Origin: Chitinophagaceae bacterium | GTDB lineage: Bacteria > Bacteroidota > Bacteroidia > Chitinophagales > Chitinophagaceae | Assembly (NCBI GenBank): GCA_003456175.1 | Contig: DMPB01000179.1 | Location: 1 to 5,479 of the forward strand | Direction of reading: 5' to 3' | DNA length: 5,479 nucleotides | Part shown: in pieces, positions 1 to 5,151 of the stretch | How the letters are laid out: each line of letters begins with the position of its first letter | Numbering within the stretch: the stretch's first letter is position 1 | Notes under the pieces: model-generated | What the model saw: only the letters and a program-made list of their open reading frames with translations | Databases searched by the model: none | What the model was told of the DNA's origin: nothing | Program-made: the position numbers and the translations under genes

Positions 1-61
1 TATGATTTTCATACCGCGAGCATTAATTGATGCCGTTCATGCTCGCGGTATGAAAATCATA
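1..61. repeat. Perfect 23-bp inverted repeat at the window edge
   Basis: Bases 1-23 are the exact reverse complement of bases 39-61, with a 15-nt spacer at 24-38. Pairing stops inside the spacer (24 against 38 is a mismatch), and the outer limit of the left arm is the window edge itself. The right arm encodes GMKII, the conserved strand leading into GH13 region I, so it is clearly genuine coding sequence. The left arm is therefore the suspect copy. The position at the very first base suggests a fold-back (chimeric read or assembly-end) artefact rather than a biological hairpin, but a real inverted repeat cannot be excluded from the sequence alone. Confidence 0.9.
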
Positions 62-1207
62 CAAGATGCCGTGTACAACCACGTTGGCAGTTACCATTGG
101 TTTTTCTTAGATAAGCCCACAAAAGATTGGTTCCACGAATGGCCCACTTATACCAATACCACTTACAAAGAACAGCCTTTGTTCGATGCCTATGCCGCAC
201 AAAAAGATTATAAGCAAATGGCCGATGGTTGGTTTACCAAACAAATGCCCGACTTAAATCAATCAAACCCATACGTTGCTAATTTTTTAATACAGCATGC
301 GTTATGGACCGTTGAAAAATTTGGTATTGATGGTTGGCGAATTGATACTTATGCCTACAACGATCTAGCCTTTATGAATCGTTGCAATAAAGCATTGCTC
401 GATGAGTATCCTAAGTTGAGCATATTTGGCGAAACATGGGTGCATGGCGTAATTAATCAGGCCTATTTTGCTGAGAATAATTTGAACATTCCGTTTAAAA
501 GCAATCAACCTTCTGTAACCGATTTTCAAACTAATCTTTATGGCATTCTGCCAGCTGTAAATGAAGGTTTTGGCTGGACGAGTGGCGTGAATAAACTATA
601 CACTACACTTGCACAAGATATCTTGTATAAAGATCCGATGAAGTTGGTACTGTTCTTAGACAACCACGATTTGAGTCGTTTTTACACGCAAGTGGGAGAA
701 AATCTCGATAAAATGAAAGTGGGCTTACGATGGTTGCTTACTTGCCGTGGTGTACCTCAAATGTACTATGGCACAGAAATACTCATGGCAGGCGCTACAC
801 ACCCGAATGACGGTTATGTAAGAAGAGACTTTCCGGGTGGTTGGAGTGGCGATACTCAAAACAAATTCACGGCTGCCGGTAGAACAACGCAAGAAAATGA
901 AATACATACGTTAGTAACGAAACTGGCCAATTTTAGATTAAAAAGTAGTGCAATTAAAACAGGCAAATTCATGCAGTACGTACCGCAAGATGGCTTGTAT
1001 GTGTACTTCCGTTACGATGCTAATCAAACCGTTATGTGTGTTATGAACACAAGCGATAAGGCTAAAGATTTCATATTTAATGATTACGAAGAGCGTACCA
1101 AGGGCTTTACAAAGGGTACAGATGTTGTATCCGGTAAAATTTTTGATGCTACTACAAAGCATAGTATTGCACCTATGCACATGTTGGTATTGCATTTAGG
1201 TAAATAA
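2..1207 (+). CDS. GH13 alpha-amylase / neopullulanase-like glycosidase, 5'-truncated
   Basis: This is the C-terminal part of a retaining alpha-glucan hydrolase (cyclomaltodextrinase/neopullulanase, SusA-like), expected to cut alpha-1,4 bonds in maltooligosaccharides or pullulan. Numbered from base 2, the conserved GH13 regions appear in order: region I DAVYNH (22-27), region V MPDLN (82-86), region II GWRIDTYAYN with nucleophile D115, region III FGETW with acid/base E144, region IV FLDNHD with transition-state stabiliser D223, and GVPQMYYGTE (250-259). From about residue 315 follows a C-terminal beta-sandwich domain. All three catalytic carboxylates are present. MPDLN is intermediate between the oligo-1,6-glucosidase and neopullulanase signatures. 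The family is usually about 600 residues, so roughly 200 N-terminal residues, including any signal peptide and N-domain, lie outside. The ATG at 2 is not a credible start; the first seven residues come from the inverted repeat and may not be real. Exact substrate is not decidable. Confidence 0.93.
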   Translation: MIFIPRALIDAVHARGMKIIQDAVYNHVGSYHWFFLDKPTKDWFHEWPTYTNTTYKEQPLFDAYAAQKDYKQMADGWFTKQMPDLNQSNPYVANFLIQHALWTVEKFGIDGWRIDTYAYNDLAFMNRCNKALLDEYPKLSIFGETWVHGVINQAYFAENNLNIPFKSNQPSVTDFQTNLYGILPAVNEGFGWTSGVNKLYTTLAQDILYKDPMKLVLFLDNHDLSRFYTQVGENLDKMKVGLRWLLTCRGVPQMYYGTEILMAGATHPNDGYVRRDFPGGWSGDTQNKFTAAGRTTQENEIHTLVTKLANFRLKSSAIKTGKFMQYVPQDGLYVYFRYDANQTVMCVMNTSDKAKDFIFNDYEERTKGFTKGTDVVSGKIFDATTKHSIAPMHMLVLHLGK

Positions 1208-1221
1208 AAAAGATATACTTC

Positions 1222-1261
1222 AATACAAACGGCTCGCCGCAGGCGAGCCGTTTGTATTTTT
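1222..1261 (+). terminator. Strong intrinsic terminator after the GH13 gene
   Basis: A perfect 17-bp stem (1222-1238 with 1242-1258) closes a 3-nt loop, GCA at 1239-1241. The inner half of the stem is GC-rich (CGGCTCGCC), and a run of five T at 1257-1261 follows on the + strand. It starts 15 nt after the GH13 stop codon, as expected for a terminator of that gene. On the minus strand the nearest T-run lies about 10 nt beyond the stem, so it should be mainly unidirectional. It ends only 5 nt before the next start codon. Confidence 0.88.
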
Positions 1262-1266
1262 ACGCC

Positions 1267-1566
1267 ATGCCACAAAATATTCATGCTGCACTACAACTAA
1301 TACCTATTGGTAAACCTGCAAGTGATAGCTATGCTATAATAGACCAAGTAATTCAACTTATTCACGATACAGGCCTAACGTATCAAGTAACGCCTTTTAA
1401 TACGGTTGTAGAAGCGCCATGGGCAGATGTACAGCTACTCGTATCTAATATTCAAGCATACCTTTTTGAATTGCCGCAGCAAGAATGGGTACTCAATATG
1501 CAACTACATTGTAAAGCTCAAGATGATGTAAGCTTTGCTAGCAAAGCAGTTCAAATTAACGGGTAA
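1267..1566 (+). CDS. Thiamine-binding protein, MTH1187/YkoF-like (UPF0045/DUF77)
   Basis: This is a 99-residue cytosolic protein with no signal peptide or membrane segment. The N-terminal strand ALQLIPIG (8-15), the helix DQVIQLIHDTGL (26-37), the strand TYQVTPFNTVVEAPW (38-52) with conserved E49, and a final strand WVLNMQLHC follow the ferredoxin-like pattern of the Thiamine_BP family (MTH1187, YqgV, YkoF). Family members bind thiamine or its pyrimidine precursor, but their exact cellular role is poorly defined. The start was set at ATG 1267. An in-frame TTG at 1252 lies inside the terminator stem and would add five residues that the family does not need. No Shine-Dalgarno is visible and there is almost no room for a leader after the upstream terminator. 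The last 11 bases overlap the 3' end of the opposing dipeptidase gene. No thiamine transport or biosynthesis genes are visible nearby. Confidence 0.82.
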   Translation: MPQNIHAALQLIPIGKPASDSYAIIDQVIQLIHDTGLTYQVTPFNTVVEAPWADVQLLVSNIQAYLFELPQQEWVLNMQLHCKAQDDVSFASKAVQING

Positions 1567-2311
1567 TTTTTTGGTAGGCTCTATGTAGCACTTGAAAACT
1601 AAAGTTCATTAATGGAAAGCGTTGCGTATGGTTTTTAAAACTATAATGCCACCATTCCGTTTCAAAAGCTACAAAACCAAAGTACTCCATAATATTACGC
1701 AATAAGGCACGGTTGGCAATAACTGTAGCGGGTAGCTCCATATAATCGTGGTGTGCCATTGGTCTAAAATCGTCGAACGGGGTAGGCATAGCGAGTGGTT
1801 GTTTTGTAGCTAAGTTGTACAAACTAATATCTACTGTTGCACCTCTGTTATGGCCACTGCCTTTGGCCGGGTTGGCGGTATAGCGTTCATCGGGCACATA
1901 TTGCCACATTAATTCTGTAACGGCATAGGGGCGGTAGGCATCAAACAGAATAATACCATAACCGAGTGTAGCTAGCGAATCGGCTACAGCATGTAATGCT
2001 TTAGCTGCTGGCAATCGTAAAAGAGCTACCGGCTGTTGATAAAGTATCTTTTGAGTGAAATTATTGGTACTAGCGTAAGGCCACGGAGTCTGTAATTCTG
2101 GTATGTATTTTGTTAATGGAACCATCAGTTGGTTGCTATCTTCATTTACCGTAAGGTAATACTTCTCTATATCGCTAAGCAATAGCGTACCTCGTTCATT
2201 GGCTTGTAGATACTGCTGTTGTACTTGCGTAAATGAAGAACCTGCCAGCAAAAGCATACAAATACTCATTACAATTCGTATATTGATACATGCTTGCATA
2301 TTTAAAAACAT
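1556..2311 (-). CDS. Secreted VanX-like D-alanyl-D-alanine dipeptidase (peptidase M15D)
   Basis: A zinc peptidase expected to hydrolyse D-Ala-D-Ala, probably in the periplasm. Counted from the ATG at 2311 (251 residues), an N-terminal signal peptide has positive residue R12, hydrophobic core IVMSICMLLLAG and a likely cleavage near residues 25-30. VanX hallmarks follow: DAYRP (124-128, with the substrate-contacting Arg R127), SGHNRGATVD (152-161, zinc ligands H154 and D161) and ETEWWH (217-222, catalytic E219 and zinc ligand H222). The spacings H-x6-D and E-x2-H match VanX, so the enzyme looks intact. No vanA/vanH partners are visible, and a signal peptide argues for peptidoglycan turnover or dipeptide use rather than vancomycin resistance; that is inference. 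The start is uncertain: ATG at 2299 or 2269 also keep a hydrophobic leader. From 2311 it overlaps the divergent rlpA-like gene by 22 bases. The stop at 1556-1558 overlaps the convergent thiamine-binding gene. Confidence 0.93.
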   Translation of the reverse strand: MFLNMQACINIRIVMSICMLLLAGSSFTQVQQQYLQANERGTLLLSDIEKYYLTVNEDSNQLMVPLTKYIPELQTPWPYASTNNFTQKILYQQPVALLRLPAAKALHAVADSLATLGYGIILFDAYRPYAVTELMWQYVPDERYTANPAKGSGHNRGATVDISLYNLATKQPLAMPTPFDDFRPMAHHDYMELPATVIANRALLRNIMEYFGFVAFETEWWHYSFKNHTQRFPLMNFSFQVLHRAYQKITR

Positions 2312-2763
2312 TTCGGTTGGGTAATTTGTGTTGGCTGCTATTGAGTGTAGGTCTTTTATTGACGCACGATGTTGCTGCCCGCAAACAAAAGAAACCCAAA
2401 GCTAAAACGAATAAGCAACAAAAAGATAGTAACTATCAACCAGTTGGAAAACCTGTTACGGGAATTGCCAGTTTTTACAGTCCGGGTTTCAATGGTAGGC
2501 GTACTTCAAGCGGCGAAATTTTTAGTAACGATAAGCTCACTGCAGCAAGTAACCACTTTAAGCTGGGTACTTGGGTGCGTGTTGTAAACCTGAGAACCAA
2601 AAAATCGGTGATTGTAAAAGTGAATGATCGTATGCATAAAAGTATGAGTAGAAAGGGCAGAATCATAGATTTATCAAGGGCTGCAGCGGTTAAAATTGGT
2701 ATTACAGGGCGTGGTTTGGGCAAGGTTAGTGTACAAGCAGTAAAAAAGCCTAGAATTAAATAA
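2290..2763 (+). CDS. RlpA-like double-psi beta-barrel protein, no SPOR domain
   Basis: A 157-residue exported protein. The signal peptide has K6 and R9, a hydrophobic core CWLLLSVGLLL (14-24) and likely cleavage near DVAA (27-30). A lysine-rich linker (31-48) leads to a double-psi beta-barrel at about 57-151. RlpA-type motifs are GIASFYSPGFNGRRTSSGE (58-76), LTAASNHFKLGTWVRVVNL (83-101), VNDRMH (111-116) and RIIDLSRAAA (124-133). RlpA proteins act on septal or denuded peptidoglycan in some bacteria. Here E76 and D113 are kept, but the usual TAAH histidine is replaced by Ser87, with a His two residues later, so lytic activity is uncertain. The C-terminal SPOR domain of proteobacterial RlpA is absent, which seems common for short Bacteroidota members. 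ATG 2290 is the only Met start that retains the signal peptide. The gene is head-to-head and overlapping with the dipeptidase gene, and ends 55 bases before the ompA-like gene. Confidence 0.88.
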   Translation: MLAYLKTFRLGNLCWLLLSVGLLLTHDVAARKQKKPKAKTNKQQKDSNYQPVGKPVTGIASFYSPGFNGRRTSSGEIFSNDKLTAASNHFKLGTWVRVVNLRTKKSVIVKVNDRMHKSMSRKGRIIDLSRAAAVKIGITGRGLGKVSVQAVKKPRIK

Positions 2764-2772
2764 GTGTTAATC

Positions 2773-2803
2773 TTGAGTATAACGTTCCATCCACCTATTT
2801 TTG
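2773..2803 (+). promoter_or_regulatory. Bacteroidota-type promoter of the ompA-like gene
   Basis: A TTG at 2773-2775 (-33 element) is followed by 20 nt and then TATTTTTG at 2796-2803, an exact match to the Bacteroidota -7 consensus TAnnTTTG. Transcription would start a few bases downstream, around 2807-2811, giving a very short leader before the ATGs at 2819 and 2825. It lies in the only gap between the rlpA-like and ompA-like genes, with no terminator before it. This placement rules out the in-frame TTG at 2801 as a start codon. Confidence 0.72.
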
Positions 2804-2818
2804 CGAACTAATAAACCC

Positions 2819-4180
2819 ATGTATATGAGGAAACTTTTGCTCTCTTTATTGACACTAGGTAGCTTGGGTAGTGCTTATGCACAAGTTACACCATTGCCTA
2901 CGGCTCATAAAAAGCGTCCGACACTAGCTGTTAATTTTATTGCGAACGATTTTCGTACTGCCGCTTTAGCAAAGCAAAAATCACTTGGTTCTGTTTTAAA
3001 TGATGGCAGTTGGAGTAGCCCCAACCAATTGGCTTATGGCTTAGGCGTTCAATATCTTGTAGGCTTGAGCGATCATTTAGATTTTTCTTCTAACCTACAA
3101 TTATCTTTCCCTCGTTATGCTGTTCCTGGTAAGCCAACCTTTGGTCTACAAGATGGTGGCTTAACAGAGGTAGATGCTAACATTCACCTCAAGTTATTGT
3201 CAGACAAGTATCGCTTAGTACCTTATTTAAGTGCTGGTGTGGGTGCTAACTTGTATAAAGTGTATTGGGGTGCTTACATGCCATTTGGTGCTGGCTTACA
3301 GTTTGCACTCGATAAAGAAGCCGGTGTGTATGCTTTCTCAAACTTCCAGTACCGTTTAGGTGTATCTGACCTTGCGGTAAATCATTTCAACTATTCTATT
3401 GGTATTGGTGGTGCTATCGGTTCTAATAAAGAGCCTAAAGTTATTCCTCCGCCGCCACCGCCGCCAGTTGATACCGATAAAGATGGTATCATTGATGAGC
3501 AAGATAAGTGCCCAACGGTACCAGGTGTAGCTAAGTACCAAGGTTGCCCTGTGCCTGATACCGATAAAGATGGTATTAATGATGATAACGATAAGTGTCC
3601 TACCGTACCAGGTGTAGCTAAATACCAAGGTTGCCCTGTACCAGATACTGATAAAGATGGTATCAACGACGAAGAAGATAAGTGCCCAACTGTTGCTGGT
3701 GTAGCTAAATATCAAGGTTGCCCTATCCCTGATACCGATGGTGATGGTGTGAACGATGAAAACGATAAGTGTCCTAACGAAGCTGGTCCTGCTAGCAACA
3801 ATGGTTGTCCTGAAAAGGCTAAGCAAATGCAAGCCAAGGTAGATATGGCTGCTAAGCAGATTTACTTCGCAACAGGTAGCAGCAAGTTATTAGCTACAAG
3901 CTTCACTTCTTTGAACACTATCGTGAAGTTATTACAAGAGAATGCCGATTTAGGCTTAGATATCGAAGGTCATACCGATAATAGCGGCAAGGCTGCTTTA
4001 AATATGAAGTTGAGCCAAGCACGTGCCGAGGCTGTAAAAGCATTTATCACTAAGAAAGGCATTGATGCAAGCCGCTTAACTGCTAACGGTTATGGCGATA
4101 CCATGCCTGTAGCAGATAATAAAACAAGTGCAGGTAAGGCTAAAAACCGCCGCGTTGAGTTGAAGTTGAAGCAGCTATAA
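2819..4180 (+). CDS. OmpA-family outer-membrane protein with four TSP3 repeats
   Basis: A 453-residue protein linking the outer membrane to peptidoglycan. In order: signal peptide MYMRKLLLSLLTLGSLGSAYAQ with cleavage likely after AYA; an N-terminal beta-barrel-like region to about residue 205, with alternating aromatic/Gly strands such as LAYGLGVQYLVGL; a Pro-rich linker with seven consecutive Pro just before residue 216; four thrombospondin type-3 Ca-binding repeats (218-333) of the form DTDKDGINDxxDKCP; and a C-terminal OmpA domain with FATGSSKL, EGHTDNSG (383-390) and LSQARA (398-403). D387 and R402 have the same 15-residue spacing as E. coli OmpA D271/R286, which bind diaminopimelate. ATG 2819 was chosen; ATG 2825, two codons on, is equally possible. 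A consensus promoter and a strong terminator frame the gene as a monocistronic unit, probably highly expressed. Its partner and porin function cannot be told from sequence. Confidence 0.93.
   Translation: MYMRKLLLSLLTLGSLGSAYAQVTPLPTAHKKRPTLAVNFIANDFRTAALAKQKSLGSVLNDGSWSSPNQLAYGLGVQYLVGLSDHLDFSSNLQLSFPRYAVPGKPTFGLQDGGLTEVDANIHLKLLSDKYRLVPYLSAGVGANLYKVYWGAYMPFGAGLQFALDKEAGVYAFSNFQYRLGVSDLAVNHFNYSIGIGGAIGSNKEPKVIPPPPPPPVDTDKDGIIDEQDKCPTVPGVAKYQGCPVPDTDKDGINDDNDKCPTVPGVAKYQGCPVPDTDKDGINDEEDKCPTVAGVAKYQGCPIPDTDGDGVNDENDKCPNEAGPASNNGCPEKAKQMQAKVDMAAKQIYFATGSSKLLATSFTSLNTIVKLLQENADLGLDIEGHTDNSGKAALNMKLSQARAEAVKAFITKKGIDASRLTANGYGDTMPVADNKTSAGKAKNRRVELKLKQL
3470..3814 (+). repeat. Tandem 87-bp repeats encoding TSP3 calcium-binding motifs
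   Basis: Three full units start at 3470, 3557 and 3644, each exactly 87 bp (29 codons), and a fourth, more diverged unit starts at 3731. Each encodes an Asp-rich loop DTDxDGxxDxxDKCP followed by a GVAKYQGCP segment; the fourth has GPASNNGCP. Units 1-3 are nearly identical in protein and very similar in DNA, pointing to recent duplication or homogenisation. Each unit has two Cys (DKCP and GCP). The Asp pattern is that of thrombospondin type-3 calcium-binding repeats, which form a stiff linker between the barrel and the OmpA domain. Confidence 0.92.
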
Positions 4181-4202
4181 AAGAAACTTTTATATAAGAG
4201 CT

Positions 4203-4234
4203 AAAAAGCCGAGCATTAATGCTCGGCTTTTTTT
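4203..4234. terminator. Bidirectional intrinsic terminator between convergent genes
   Basis: An 8-bp GC-rich stem (GCCGAGCA at 4208-4215 with its complement at 4220-4227) closes a TTAA loop. It is flanked by five A at 4203-4207 and seven T at 4228-4234, so the perfect palindrome extends over 4203-4232. On the + strand it ends the ompA-like gene, 23 nt after its stop. On the minus strand the A-run gives a five-T tail and it ends the acyltransferase gene, about 10 nt after its stop. Confidence 0.9.
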
Positions 4235-4244
4235 ATAAGGCTAC

Positions 4245-5150
4245 CTATAAGAGCCATGCCTTCAATAGCGATAAATATTGTGTTTCGGGTGAAAAACTTC
4301 GATAGAAAGTTGCCACATTGGCGATATCGCTACCAACAAAATCGAAACTTGCATTGGCTGCACAAGCCTGTGCAATTGCAAAGTCAATAAACGCATAGGT
4401 CACACGTTTTTCTCTGCCCACAGTGGTTGGCGCCGCCATGTAATACCAATGTTTGTGTTCATAGGTAATCATAGCAGCAACATGCAGTAACTGGTTATCG
4501 CTATCGTAGGTAGTATATAATTGCAGCCATCCTGCTGCTAAAGCTTTATGCATAAAGCTTTTAGCGGTGTTGTAATTGCGTTGGTGATGATGTTTTTGCA
4601 AGCCTCCATATGCATTATCGTACACTTGTAACAACAAATCGATAGTGACGGTGTCATTACTTTTTTGTGGCGTTAATACGCCGCGTTGTTGCGCTTTTCT
4701 AAGGTTTTTTTTACAGGCAGTGGAGTAGTTGTTTGCTATTAATTCATAAGCTACACCTTGCGGTAAATAATAATTTGTTCGCAGTTGTTCATTTGCCGTA
4801 AGGCGTTTGGTATGTTGCCAATCGCAAGTAATATCGAGGAAGCTGAATTTGCTTTTAACCTTACGGTAAAAATCTTGCCACTGTATCGTTGCTTCAGTAC
4901 TAATTACAGAGCAATAGGGGAGAAATGGAACCTGATACGCATAACGAATGAGATGCCATTTTTTTCTAACAGGTAATGCTGCTATGCCAATATAATCGCC
5001 GTATACAAAGGCTTGCCATTGTTGCTCACAAAGTATATCTAACGCCCAGCTGTACATGAAAATGTTTGTGTGCTTGCTTGTTGCAATACAAGTATCCCAA
5101 CGTTGTGTATCGAGTTGATGGCGTGGTATGGCTTGCCATGTTGCTAGCAT
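4245..5150 (-). CDS. FemAB/GNAT-superfamily acyltransferase (Acetyltransf_6-like)
   Basis: A 301-residue cytosolic protein without signal peptide or membrane helices. The N-terminal half resembles the degenerate first GNAT domain of FemAB-type proteins. The segment YSTACKKNLRKAQQRGV (142-158) matches the Lys/Arg-rich KNLRKAxxxGV motif of this family. A second acyltransferase fold covers about 165-285, with strands LLHVAAMITYE (221-231) and HWYYMAAPT (234-242), and ends in SFDFVGSDIANVATFYRSF (268-286), the C-terminal signature of Bacteroidota members (FDFEGS...FYRSFG). Donor and acceptor are unknown. Relatives acylate amines in cell-wall, polysaccharide or lipid precursors, but no such context is visible here. 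The ATG at 5148-5150 lies one base after the upstream gene's TAG, which suggests co-transcription and translational coupling. It ends just before a bidirectional terminator shared with the ompA-like gene. Confidence is good for the superfamily, low for any specific reaction. Confidence 0.78.
   Translation of the reverse strand: MLATWQAIPRHQLDTQRWDTCIATSKHTNIFMYSWALDILCEQQWQAFVYGDYIGIAALPVRKKWHLIRYAYQVPFLPYCSVISTEATIQWQDFYRKVKSKFSFLDITCDWQHTKRLTANEQLRTNYYLPQGVAYELIANNYSTACKKNLRKAQQRGVLTPQKSNDTVTIDLLLQVYDNAYGGLQKHHHQRNYNTAKSFMHKALAAGWLQLYTTYDSDNQLLHVAAMITYEHKHWYYMAAPTTVGREKRVTYAFIDFAIAQACAANASFDFVGSDIANVATFYRSFSPETQYLSLLKAWLL
4540..4561. repeat. Perfect 22-bp palindrome inside the acyltransferase gene
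   Basis: Positions 4540-4561 read identically on both strands with no spacer, centred on ATGCAT (4548-4553) and containing two AAGCTT hexamers at 4541-4546 and 4555-4560. It encodes the segment around KSFMHKAL of the acyltransferase. There is no T-run that would make it a terminator. It may simply reflect AT-rich codons, although the length is more than expected by chance. Confidence 0.8.
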
Positions 5151-5151
5151 G

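Noticed and set aside
1252..1266. TTG at 1252 as the start of the thiamine-binding protein
   Set aside because: It lies in the right arm of the terminator stem and adds five residues before the first conserved strand; ATG 1267 fits the family length.
725..1284. Minus-strand open frames opposite the end of the GH13 gene
   Set aside because: They are Cys-rich composition shadows of a well-supported GH13 coding region; one also crosses the terminator.
1556..2311. Vancomycin-resistance gene cluster
   Set aside because: Only a VanX-like enzyme is present, with a signal peptide and no adjacent ligase, dehydrogenase or two-component genes, so a resistance role is not supported.
2369..2723. Alternative open frames on both strands within the RlpA-like gene
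   Set aside because: They lie wholly within a gene with a clear signal peptide and domain, and their translations show no family signature.
2801..2818. TTG at 2801 as the start of the OmpA-family protein
   Set aside because: It overlaps the -7 promoter element (2796-2803), so it would lie upstream of the transcript, and the signal peptide begins properly at 2819 or 2825.
3356..3832. Long minus-strand open frames opposite the TSP3 repeats
   Set aside because: They are repetitive low-complexity translations of the antisense of the 87-bp units, with no start context and no recognisable domain.
17..4220. Shared 11-mer CGAGCATTAAT in the edge inverted repeat and the terminator at 4210-4220
   Set aside because: The match is short and lies in one case in coding sequence and in the other in a terminator stem and loop; it does not extend and is probably chance.
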